NCBI GenBank assembly: GCA_047495785.1
Contig: JBLDXI010000054.1
Coordinates: 806,001 to 870,000, forward strand
Length of the DNA stretch: 64,000 bases
Direction of reading: 5' to 3'
Source: Lepidodermella squamata
Taxonomy: Eukaryota > Gastrotricha
The translations under genes were made by a program, and so were the position numbers. The number at the start of each line of letters is the position of its first letter. The first letter of the stretch is position 1. The notes under the pieces are model-generated. The model saw only the letters and a program-made list of their open reading frames with translations. It was not told the origin of the DNA and did no database searches. Below, piece by piece: positions 10,793 through 21,900 of this stretch.

Positions 10793-11609
10793 CATTCCTC
10801 GCCACATCTTTTCATTTCTTTTTATCGGTATTGTCACAAAAACAGCTTGGAAAGAGAACAACAGCTGATCACAGCAACCGTTAGAATGACGTAAACGGAC
10901 AATGGCCACCCCGCAAAAACACATCAACAATAGCAGGTGAGTCACGAGGCATCGAAGCTGGGTCGATTGGCATATCGCAAGCTGGATCCGTTAAGGCCCA
11001 GCTGATGTGGCTGTTTGGGTGTTCAATGTTCAATGAGCTCAGGCTAAACCATGTGCTTTTTACCTGTTACTCTACCATGCTGGAGCAATGCGACTATTAT
11101 GTTCTTTCATTGCACAACCAATTCGCGATGTTATATAAGTAATAGCAACCGTATAATAGCAGCTCTCAATTCTCAACGCAGCAAGGTTGGCGCTTCTCAA
11201 GAATCTGCTGGAGCTTAGGAAAGCTTCGTGCTGAGGAGCCCAAGGATTGATGTTCCAAGTCAACAAGAGCCCTCCGCATTCCACTGATTTGGGTGCGGAG
11301 CTTTGCGTGGATCTCCTCTGCCTAGCGTCTTTCGTTTTCCCTCTCACTTCCTATGGAAACGGGCGAACTCTTAAGCCCAAATTTCAAGCTACCCTGATGG
11401 CTATCAACCTATCTTTGATATCTTATTGAAATAACAGATTTTCAGATCGGCAAATCTTTGTTGCAAAGTGATATGGCTTCCGAAAAATAGTTGATGATTT
11501 TACTTGAATCATTAAAAAACCTTTTAGTTTAGAGGTTTTAAGTGTATTGGCGTCCAGAGGAATTCATGGTGCGCCTTATTTAACTCATTTCTTAAATAAA
11601 AAATGTTTA
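10793..11609. other. Intergenic, no gene seen
   Basis: Only short unsupported frames. Nothing matches the neighbouring receptor exons. Confidence 0.4.
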
Positions 11610-11792
11610 TATCGTTAGCGGCGCGCCAAAACAACCACTTTACTATTTATAGATTTTATATGGATAGTACGATCGAGAGTAGAAAAAAATCAGTGCTCAA
11701 ATGGCCTATCGTACTTTATCATTACGTTCGGCGACTTCAAGTACGATCGAATGAATCATCTAAGTGGTTATTTTGGCGCGCCGCTAACGATA
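11610..11792. mobile_element. MITE with TATCGTTAGCGGCGCGCC termini
   Basis: A 183 bp element with inverted repeats of about 32 bp (TATCGTTAGCGGCGCGCC then AACCACTT). It lies about 40 bp beyond the stop of receptor copy 3. No protein; the superfamily is uncertain because a target duplication cannot be separated from the palindromic ends. Confidence 0.75.
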
Positions 11793-11832
11793 TGTCGACA
11801 CAACGTCAGAATGTTATACCGGCGATAGAGAA

Positions 11833-14355
11833 TCAGCTCCTTCGCGAGTCTGAAGAAAAGCGAACTCGCCGCCATACAACAAATCTAGCCAATTTGGACG
11901 CGTTCAAAATTATCGAATTTGTTACGACAAGCGCTATCGTCATGCTAGAAACTGACAGCTGAAGGGCTTCGTCGCTACGCATTTCCATCGCCGCAATTAG
12001 GATCGTGGCGATCGCCATCAAGCTGCTGCAGTAGACCGCTTTTGCTGTGGCTTTAAGCTCGTTCAATACAGTGATCTTAATCTTTGAACCAGGTGTGCTG
12101 CCCCGAGAGCTGCGAATCCTCGATAGCGTCACTTTCTGAGAAGGAAGCGTGGACAATCGTGAGATCGTTTTATCCTATCACAGTTCGCAGAATAAATTTG
12201 ACACTCAAAAACGCAAGAAACTTACAAAAACTAAGTAGGCTCGAAAGCAGTTGATGAGAATTGCGAGAATGTGAAGAATTCCGATGCAAAGAGCAGTACC
12301 CAACGTAACCTTGTTACTAAAATCCAACCGACAGACGACTCGAAAAAGCTGGTAGGCAACACTTTCGTCCAGCGAGTAGTTTCGTTCGTCTTCAAGATAT
12401 TCGTATGAAAATCCGCCCGAGAGCAGGAATGCCAAGATGAGGCCAAATTGCACCAAAACCCAAACATGCACGTAACTCAAAGTCTGTTTAACTTGATCGA
12501 CGAATTGATTATGCTTAGCGTGGGTATTCTCAGTTAACATGTGTCGCCCGCGGTGAAGCTTTGTGTAGAATCCAGCGGAGATGAAGGTGAAGCCTATAGA
12601 CAGGGAGAAACAACTGGCTGAACATGGAACAATAACAACCCTGGTGAAGGTCTGTAGAGTTACAACAGCTAAAATCGGATAGCATAGCATCAAAACGCTG
12701 CCTACGTTATTGCAGCAATTTTCAAGCAAGAATGCATCAGGGAAGGCCACAAAAAATGTCGGTCTTCCGCGCTTATAAGCCAAAATGCCTGCTATCATTG
12801 GAATCAGGTTTATTGCGATTCCAAATGTCGCAAGAGTTATGAGCGCCAGCAAGGCATGCCCACTTGTCGTGGCGGTCGGAATAGAAATCAACCGGACAGT
12901 ATCGCTTGGGGCGATGTTACCTGGAGACCCCCAGTTCGGACCTTCGTTTAGAAAGTCCACCGATCGATCGTCGGCTTGGTAGTAAGCTACAATCGGTCTT
13001 ACAGGGAGTTCATTTCGCACGGCTTTCTTGAACACCACAGGATTAAATCCTTTGGTATTTAGCGTAGTTCCCTTATCGAAGTGATACACGGATTTCAACC
13101 CATTCATCGAAGTTTTGTACAATGCTTGATTAAAAGCTTCCCGGAAAACTCCGCCGTTCTGTAGGAAATTCCGAGAATTCAACGTCCATTCCCGGATCGT
13201 CGAATTGAACTCATCTCTCAACCAGTTTTCAACCGAGTGAATGAGATAACCAGAGTACAGAGCGATGTCGTAGCAAAGAGGCGCAATATTAGTGGGGTCT
13301 GAAATTTGCGAGCCATTCACGATTTTCGCGTCGATTTTGCGTGAGAATTCAGTGCTGATCAGCCCGCTCGAATCTGCATAGCCTGACCCTGCTATATCAC
13401 TCATGGAACCAAAGGAAACGAGTAGCCAATTCTCCGCAACCTTAGCCAGCATATCCCTAGTGCACCAAGATGCAACCGAATCCGGAATTTTGGCAGTTGC
13501 CGGGTCAAAACCAGCCCAACCTGTAGCGAAATACGCGTAGCTTGGCCCAAACATGCCGAAGCGATAGAACCAACACGACAGCATGAGACCATTATTAGCA
13601 TTGGCCAGAATTATACGAGGTTCCAGACCTCGCATTGCTTTCAATGCCACCATCATCTCTTCCTTTTTGAAGTTTGTAGTCACCTTGCCGTACCACAAGA
13701 CTGATATATTGCGAGCAACAAAATGGCCTAATATCTCGCCCTCAGCGTCGTTAAAATACGGAAGGTCTTCGGTTATCACGGCGATTTTTCTCCAGCCCAT
13801 TTTCGCGCAGAAAGCAGCCATACCCTCTTGAGGCGTGAAAGCAGACGTTGTCAATGGAAAAACTGTACCGTATTGAGATCGAGTTGAAGTCGAGCCATAG
13901 AATAGGTGGGTAAGCCCGAAGATGTTTAGCTTATTCATGGAAAGAGCTATTTTCTGCTGGCCAACTGCAGAGCACCAACCCATTATGACTAGTGGTATTC
14001 GATCCTCACTAGGCCACATCAGCTCTTTCACCACCCTTTGAACCGCTAGCCCATCGCTGCATTCGTCGTCAATCATAGCTATCTGTAATTCGTAGCCGGG
14101 TAACCAAGATGCATTGGCGTGGAGCTGGTCTAGAGCTACCTCCATTGATTTTGGGCACAGGGGTCCTATTGAATTCGCACCGCTTCGATAGTTGACGTAT
14201 GCCAGCATTCTTATTACTTGCCGTGCTTTTGAAATCGGTAAGGATGTCCTAACGTAGCTATCCATGGACGCATTCGATAATACTCGCTGCCCCTGGGTAC
14301 ATCTCGCTTCGAAGAAGGCAAGAAACATAACGGAAACTTCAATTGAAAACAGCAT
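11833..14355 (-). CDS. GABA-B-like class C GPCR, two exons (copy 3)
   Basis: Exons are 14355-12226 and 12174-11833, with a 51 bp intron (GTAAGT..GATAG) in phase 0; 823 aa. The start chosen is the first ATG of the leader MLFSIEVSVMFLAFF. The frame is open a further 15 codons upstream but only from a TTG. The Venus-flytrap domain covers about 40-515. It has the class C patterns EPRIILANA, CWFYRFGMFGPSYAYF and a late NGL.SVYHFD stretch, comparable to the FEGVSG region of GABA-B receptors. TM1-TM5 are in exon 1; GFTFISAGFYTKL matches the TM3/loop-2 signature of GABA-B-type receptors. TM6 (KAVYCSSLMAIATILIAAM) and TM7 are in exon 2, followed by a short Arg/Ser tail. Inference: a plasma-membrane receptor, ligand unknown. 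It is closest to the copy at 62-64 kb, with many near-identical stretches. Confidence 0.92.
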
Positions 14356-14415
14356 GCTTTGAATATAATAACTTGAACTCCAGCAACTTTTTTGTTTCAA
14401 GATTGCACCATGAAC

Positions 14416-14424
14416 TATATATAA
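14416..14424 (-). promoter_or_regulatory. TATA-like box of receptor copy 3
   Basis: On the - strand TTATATATA lies about 61 bp before the chosen ATG. The position fits a core promoter with a short 5' leader. No transcript evidence. Confidence 0.45.
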
Positions 14425-15054
14425 GAGAGATCTACGTCAGCGGCCAGAAACCTGGAACACCTGGACACACAGGAGCGTGATAATAATCCAAGTCTCCGGG
14501 CGGCCTATGTTCAAAAATATTGTCTCCAACTAATTTCGGACGTTTATAATATTTGAAAGCTATATCACTACGACGTCTATCGCCACATTTTCTGCCGAAT
14601 TTCGTCGCAGACGTTATAGGTGCATGGGATAAGCGTGATTAGGCAGGATAGCCCAAAATTAGGTTTGACTCATTAATTCTCAGTTCATTTGTTATTATTA
14701 TTATTATTTTTAGTAGTATTAGTATGCGTCTCGTCGCTGGCTGTATGTGACCACGAAAAGTAATTCGTCGCAGTATTTGGTACAGTGATAACTGAGACCC
14801 ACCGGGCGCAGATCAACTGAAGCCTTACATCCTCGATAGTTCCATTCTTTAATCAAATGAAGATAGCATCGAAATTGTGAAATTGACCGTTGGGTGTGGG
14901 GCTACCTGTACGGATTTTGTGCGACCTGTACGAATCAAGTCGCTCTCCCTCGCCAGCCATCGCCCGACCTACCTTGATGCCAAGTTGTTGCTCAACAGTT
15001 CCAGCGGTTGGCTGACTGTATTCCTCCATGATACGCATTGTACTGTTCATTTTT
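14425..15054. other. Intergenic, no gene seen
   Basis: Contains a short TTATTATTATT run near 14693-14710. No gene recognised. Confidence 0.4.
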
Positions 15055-15197
15055 TTCCGCTTTTCCGGGTCAAAGTCCATGGTGACCTGGTTTGCTTGGT
15101 CTCAATGTCGGAAAAAGTGTCACCGCCAAGTAAGTGAAGCGGACAAGTGGCCAAGTTACCAAGTGGTGACGATGGACTTTGACCCGGAAAAGCGGAC
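15055..15197. repeat. Inverted repeat (TCCGCTTTTCCGGGTCAAAG)
   Basis: Arms at about 15055-15100 and 15150-15197 are inverted copies, differing mainly in a short insertion (GGTGACCTGG versus GTCACCACTTGG). The spacer is about 50 bp. A small foldback element. Confidence 0.7.
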
Positions 15198-15986
15198 TTT
15201 TTCCTAAGTGCGAGTTCTTCCTCGACGTGAACGACCCTGTGCTAAGGTCGCGAACGAGGCTTGTGCAGCGCGAATTGGAGAAGAGTAGCATTGTCTCGAG
15301 AGACTGACAGCGAAAAATATGTGAATGGTACACATATTACCTTAGAGTCGAGAGGAAGTGAAGTTTAACTTAATGATAATCATGAAATAAGAAATAATGC
15401 GAAAGGCTGATATATCATAGCTTTTCTGCTCTGACTTACAAACAAATTTTTAAGAAATTTGAGAAGTTTACAGGCGTAGACGGATTCACTCGCCCAGTAA
15501 GGCAGATTTACCCTAGTAATAAAAATGGTGCACGCCGTGAGGCGGTCCTCGGCCATGCTTCCCCTGGTCCGCGTGACTTTGGCTGAACAGGAATCGTGAC
15601 AAGGCATGGCTCTGCCTTAGCATGGCATGGCACTGCCTGCACGGAGTCCTCTCTAAAAAGATGTGCTTAGAACCTAGTCCAGGACAGGGTCCTTGCTAGT
15701 TAAAAGTAACAAGGACCTTGTGCGGGCCCTGAGCCAAGATCTTGGCAGGATGTGATTTTTTGTGTGAGGCACGTAGATCTTGGGAAGAACTGTGTTGTGA
15801 CGGCGACCCTAGCCGAGGACCTTGTGATGAACTTGTGAGTTGTCCTTGGTGAAGTGGACTTGGAAATTTTTTTCAAATTTTTTTGTAAGTTGATTGGTTG
15901 CCGCAGTGTTTTCTTAATTATAATCGCTGCTTGCCGTATTACATGCTGGTTATAGGCATTATTTGCTATTTTGTTTTTAAATATAA
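15198..15986. other. No gene seen
   Basis: Contains repeated words such as AAGGACCTTG and GGCATGGCTCTGCC at 15590-15850 but no coherent gene. Confidence 0.4.
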
Positions 15987-17057
15987 CACTGTGTCTATAT
16001 TTTTAACCTTGAAACACAAATCTATATCTTTTCATACTTCAAATATAGATTTGAGTATGAACTATATTTCTGATCTATATCTGAAATATAGATTCAGGTG
16101 TGTCTATATTTTTCACCTGGAAAATCTATATTTTAAATATAGATGCCCATTTCCAAGCCCAATACTTCCGAGATCTCTAAAACAGCTAATTCTAACGGAA
16201 AAACGCAGGGAAATAGTTTTCGCAACGCAATTTATTATGAAAGAAAATGGAGAAATTCAATTTTGAGAATAATTTAGGCGGGGACAGCTTGGCAGGCGGG
16301 CTGCAAAAATGGGTCGTATGAACCAGAATTTCTCAGAAAACTCCGGAAAATCGGGCAGCATTTCGTCCCCGCTAGGCATGAATTCGCAGCGATTCGCGGG
16401 TCGGATCGCGCAGAAAATCATCGAACAGGTACGGTCAGCAAGTCGCCACCGAAAGCACCGGGAAAGCTGCTCCAGAAGATCCAGCATTTGACAGCATCTA
16501 GTCCCCAACTCGCAGAAATCACCACCTGGGACTGCATCTTGCAGCACTTGGCCAGCGACAGTTCCGCGATTCCATTGCACTGGGAAAATGGATGTACCAA
16601 ACACCGTTGCAACGCGCTTGTCCGAAATCCGAAACTGAGCCATTTTTCAGCGCCCCGGAGATGAAATTCAGACGGACTGTCCTCGAGTCTTGTGCATCGC
16701 ATCCAAACGCGTGTCGTTCAAATCGAACCAGTTTCTTCAGGTTGAAAAAGCGCAAGGTTTTCGCGAACGTTGATTTCGAAGGAAGCAGGGTTGATTGGTT
16801 ATCGAAGGGTTGATGGGTTGTCGAACCATTCGGCTTGGAATGCGTCAGGGTTGCAAATCGGAGCAGAATTCTGGGAGAATTTGTTCGTGAAATTCGAGCA
16901 TAGGTTCGGACAGAGAATCGACGTTCAAAACGAAACGAAATTCGAAAGAATGAGAAAAAATGAGCGAAAATGAATAGCAAGCCAGTTTTAGATGAAATTT
17001 TAAGTTGGATTTTTTATTTTCTATTACTACTGCGTTGCGAAAAATATAGACACCGTG
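15987..17057. mobile_element. Non-autonomous CACTA-like element
   Basis: The termini are CACTGTGTCTATATTTTT on the left and, read inward from the right end, CACGGTGTCTATATTTTT. The 3 bp direct repeat TAA flanks both sides (15984-15986, 17058-17060). CACT(A/G) ends and a 2-3 bp duplication are typical of the CACTA/EnSpm superfamily. Subterminal copies of TCTATATTT/AAATATAGA are frequent (16020-16145). It carries no transposase; the overlapping frames at 16.3-17.0 kb show no family features. The adjacent transposase gene at 18.4-26.0 kb could act on it, but shared ends with that element were not found. Confidence 0.6.
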
Positions 17058-17088
17058 TAATATTTTACGATACAACATTCGTAGAAAC

Positions 17089-17240
17089 CTATATTTTCGT
17101 GAAGCACTCGTATAGATCTCGTAAAACTCATTCACCTCGTGAAATCTCGTCTCCACTCGCCTACCGGCTCGTTCCGCCTCGATTTCACTCGTTTCATTCG
17201 TTTTACTCGATCTATATTTCGTGCTTCACTCAAATATAGA
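17089..17240. repeat. CTCG-rich subterminal-type repeat array
   Basis: A run of (A/T)CTCG(T) words about every 8-12 bp is bracketed by CTATATTTTCGTGAAGCAC and the inverted CTATATTTCGTGCTTCAC. Such clustered short motifs resemble the subterminal binding sites of CACTA elements. This may mark the left end of the large element that follows. Confidence 0.45.
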
Positions 17241-17469
17241 TTCCTACTCATGTTATATCATACAAATATAAATTAAAAAATAGATGTTATCGATGGAGCG
17301 GAAGCACATGTTGTTATGGTTGTGTTATTGTTATGCGGGCGGAGGTGGTACTGCTGTTTGAGTTTCGGTTATGAGTTTTCAGCTGAAAACTATTGTGTTC
17401 GCTGTTTGCTTACTAATCGGTTAAACGACATGTTAGCTAGCTGTTAGCTAGCTTATTTGCAAAGAAGCC

Positions 17470-18079
17470 TGGTGTGTGTGCGAGCCATCAGCCCAGCGTG
17501 TCTGGGGCTAGTAACACCAGCGTTAGAGGAGCTAAACGCAGCGTTACTGGAGCGAAATCCAGGATTGCTGGTACTAGTAAAGGTAAGTAGATATAATATC
17601 AGGTGTGAGTAAGTGATGGCCAATTTGCAATGTTATGCTGTTAACGTCAATGCTAAGGCGATTGTGCAGTGATTGTTGCGACGGAGCACTCTTATTCGTG
17701 CGCCAAGCCTCCGATGGTTAACCCGGTGGTTGTGAAGGTGATGGTGAAGGCGGCCAAGCCGAAACGTGTTTGTTCTCTTAAGCAGAAGGTGAATGCTAAG
17801 AAAAGCGGTAAATGTCAAGGCCGTGTAGAAGGCAATGGTGATGATGTTGATGTGGCGGAAGTTTTTCCCTGTGCGATATGTGCAAAGCGTTGTACATCGA
17901 ACGTCGATCTTCAAAACCACCTGAAAACGCACAACAGTCATGTGAGTTGCCATGTATGTGGGATGGCTTTTGTGACCGAGGCGTCATTGCAATCACATGT
18001 GAAATGCCGCCACCCTGCTCCTCTGCCGGACAAAAGGAAGGTTATTGTTAGGCCGAAGGTTTGTCCGAAGAAAAAATGA
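17470..18079 (+). CDS. C2H2 zinc-finger ORF in the CACTA region (start unclear)
   Basis: The exon from about 17670 (after GTGCAG) to the stop at 18077-18079 encodes a Lys/Pro-rich stretch followed by two C2H2 fingers: CAICAKRCTSNVDLQNHLKTH (C-X2-C-X12-H-X3-H) and a second beginning CHVCGMAF (C-X2-C-X12-H-X4-H). An upstream open stretch (about 17446-17585) ends at a good donor (GGTAAGT) and could be the preceding exon, but no ATG in frame was found. It lies about 340 bp before the transposase start on the same strand, so it is probably a gene of the element, perhaps a DNA-binding factor; that role is inferred. It could also be a fragment. Confidence 0.55.
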
Positions 18080-18422
18080 GTGCTAAAATATAGGCGCATT
18101 ACTTATAGTATACAGTCTCAATGTCTGCGTATGCAGTAGCGTGTGGTGTTTTCTTAAAGTCTCTAAAGACTTTGTTTTACTGATTTTTTTTTACTTCATA
18201 TCTGTAGCCTGTGGTTATATAATAGGTAAAATTATTACATTTTTATCAGGTACTGAAGACAAATGCAGCTGAAAGCGCTCTTTTGTTATTTATCAATGTA
18301 CCTATTTCTACTCTGCACTATTTTATTTCATTGTTATTGTTTGACTTTTATAGTGTTGTTATTTTGCCCGTAATTTACGACGATAACGGCGACCATCTAC
18401 GTACTTGTGGATTTTTGCTATA

Positions 18423-18865
18423 ATGGGGAAACGCAGGAAGTCAGGAGGTCGTATAGTCAGAAAACCTGGCGACGATAAAGCTGCTGAAAAACCGTTAATA
18501 CAGCGCAAAGTTCGACGACGACGCGGCGCGGAAGTGTTTTCATCTGTTGTGTCTAGCGACAAAGAGGAGGGCTCTGGCAGTTCGAGTGAATTGACGGCAA
18601 AAATTGTTAATCCTACTAGACCTCGACCAAAATCATCTACCGTTCGATTCATGTCGACATCTAAAGTTGCTAAACCAGAAGAAGAAGAACAAGAAGATGA
18701 TGATGATGATGATGATGATGATGACGAAGATAGCGAAACTAGTTATGCGGCTGGTGGCGAAGAGTCTGCGTTGACGCTGTCGTCGTTGTCGTCGTCAAGA
18801 CTTACGACTCAGCCGTCGATGCTGGCGTCAGGCCTATTTACGCTCAGTGTGTGTGGTCAAGGTGG

Positions 18866-18914
<49 letters not shown>

Positions 18915-21900
18915 TTAGGACGAGGCGACGGCGAAGAAGAAGAAGAAGAAGAAGAAGAGGAAGAAATGCTAGAGCGGGGCGACGACGAAGGCGGAGATGA
19001 CAGCCGCCCCCCATCAGGTGCTGTAGAGCCGATGACCGTCGATTCATATGCTGCGGAAGAAGAAGAAGACCAAGCGGTAGCTCAACGCGATACAGCCGAT
19101 TTGTCAACTGAAAACAGTTCAATGGTTGTTATGAACCGGAATGATGATGATAATGATGATGATGAAGGAGATGATTCGGGCGATTCAGCCGTATTATCAG
19201 ATCGACTTGTTGTTGTTAATCAACCGGGGACACTTAATATCGTGGGAGCTGGCAGTTCGAGTGAAGACTCCTCGGCAGATGAACAAGACAGCAGGCTGAC
19301 AGATATCGGCCGTCCTTTGGCATACTTTCCGCTGTTCGGCAGTGACGGGGAGGAATTGAGCAGCGACGACAGTGATGTTGATCTTGATGTAAGTAATGTC
19401 GCAAATAATAGTTTCCCCCCTGAATGGATTTTTTATTCTTTGCTTTTTATTTATTCATCAATTTAAAATATGTCATTCAACGCTGAAATTTGATAGATTT
19501 GATCGCAGTTTTGGGTACCTATGTAAAATCGGGTATTTTGGTTATATTGTAGCTTAGTTGCGTAATTATTAAAACCGCTCAACCATGTCAGAGAAAGCTC
19601 ATCAGATATTGTCTCATTTCAACAAATAACTTCGCGAAACTCCGAAATTTCATCGTCACATGACTCTATCTCCATCGGCTCAAAGCAGAGCTCAGAAGAT
19701 GATCAATCGGTTGAAAATTTCTTATCACGGCAAACCTGAAGGATATAAAATTAAATGGGTCATAAGTTTTAAGAGAATTTATGCCTCTCTGTCTCGTTCG
19801 ATTAGAAACTCTCGCGAATTGATTACGTCATTCAATTGCAATCTGAACGAATTTTGCAGCAAAAGCGTTTGAGCCAGCAACTCATTCCGCTCAGTAAGGA
19901 CTTCCTCAGCTTTTTTCATAGTGAAATCAGTCATTTCAGCCACTTTGGAGTTGATGGGTTCTGTGAATATTTAAATCGCATCTTCTACTCAACTTTTGAT
20001 ATCAGCAAGAGTTGTGGTCAACTTCTCGTCGATAGTAGCCTTAATAAAGTAACCCTGACTAACTCTGACTATTTCAATCGGTTTTCGTACTAAATAAAGT
20101 CGAAATGAAATGAGTAGACCAATTCATTGCGAAAGCCTTACATGGCTGGCCAACCATGCAATATCGATTTTGAGCATCTCCTTGTGACAAAGTAGACAGG
20201 CGTCGCAAAAGGATTTTTGGCGGTGGCTACACTCGTTTCGATTCTCAGTTAGCACGACATGTTCACATGCCATTCCTAATTCCGTTGCAACTGAAGGAAT
20301 TGTTTGAAAGACAATATGGGTCCTTTTCTTGGCGCGCGCGCATCATTATTTTTTGTGTCACAAAAAATGTGGCTTTAATGATGCGTGTTGCGCCACGCGG
20401 TTGTGTGTGCGTGTGCGTCACATGACGCAAGTTGCGTCACTTGTTGTGTTCGCAATATTATATTTCTAGTAATTAGGACCACACAACAAAATAATCTGTT
20501 CATTTGATATTTATTTTTATAAGTAAAATGTTAGTGTAACTTGAATTGTATTTGTTCAAATCACTTTAGTTTTCAAAATTTAATAGAATTTCGCAACTTT
20601 TTAAATGTGAAATGTAAAAGCACCACAGTTATTCCCTAGAATTGCTGCAGTTTTGAATAGGTAGCGGCAATGATACATTTTTTCCGGCTATCTTGGTTGA
20701 TAGCAAAATTGTTTTCTTGAAAAAGTATCATTTACTATTTAACCTATTATAAAAATTATTTATTTTCGAATGTTGATAATTATTGTTGTATAGCAGAGCT
20801 AATTCATGTGTTTTTTGTGTGTAATATTTCCAGGTTGAAGATTGGTCTTCTGAGGAGGATGAGGAGGATGACGACGAAGAAGAACGGCATGACGATGGCG
20901 GTGTTGCAATTCAAGGCCAAGGTCAAGACCACCCGGCTGCACAAGTACAACAAGGAAATGATCAACCACAGCAGCAGCCGGCGAATCGATTTCCTATTCA
21001 AAATAGCTACGCCTACACGGATTTTGTTCATAAGCCGAGTGACGAATCTGACGATCCACATGACATTATGGGGCGGTTAAGGCGACTGGAAATGCAACAC
21101 AGGTTATCTCGATCAGCAATCGATGAGGTGTTGCAGATGGTTAGAGCGTATTGCCAGCCACAACTGCTGAAACACGTTCCGAAGTCATGCTACGTGTATC
21201 GGAAGCGGTTGGAACAAAGCGGGAGTCTGGTAAAGCCGTCCTTCAGAAGCTTCATGTGCCCGAAATGTTTCCGCGAGCTTGACAAAGACAGCAAATGCCC
21301 TGTTTGCAACGAGAAATTGGCGCCGTCAGCTCGGGCTGAAGTGATTGTACCATCTTTAGCGTGGCAGTTGCTCACTGTTCTCAATGATTATGTCGTTAAA
21401 AATGGCATCACTCTACAAACTTTGGGTCAACTTGGCCATTGCTTACAATTACAAGTCAGCTTCGACGGCACCCCGTTGTCAAGGCGAAACACCGGCTGCA
21501 CTGATGTGTGGCCTTTAACGGCGTCGATTGTCAACCTGCCGATTCACGCTCGATTCAAGCCCCATAATATCATCATTATGGGCTTGTGGCAAGGCCCCTG
21601 CCATCCGCCTTATAGGAAACTTATCGAGCTGTGCCTCAACAAAACGTCACGCGAATTTCGGGCTCCTAAAGTGTTCGAGTTTCAAAACGGTGTGCGCATA
21701 AATATGGGTATTTGTCTGCATTCATTGATAGCTGACCTAATAGCCAGAGCGCCGTGTTTAAACATGACTCAATTCAATGGTGAATACGGCTGCCCTTATT
21801 GCACGGTTTGCGGGGTGACAATAGAAACCGTTGGGTGGCGATATCGGTTGGTGCCAAATCTCGATCTATATTTGCGAGGACCGAGTGGCATTGATGAGAC

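Noticed and set aside
18844-19122. Frame on the - strand rich in His and Leu
   Set aside because: Antisense reading of the GAT and GAA microsatellites of the transposase.
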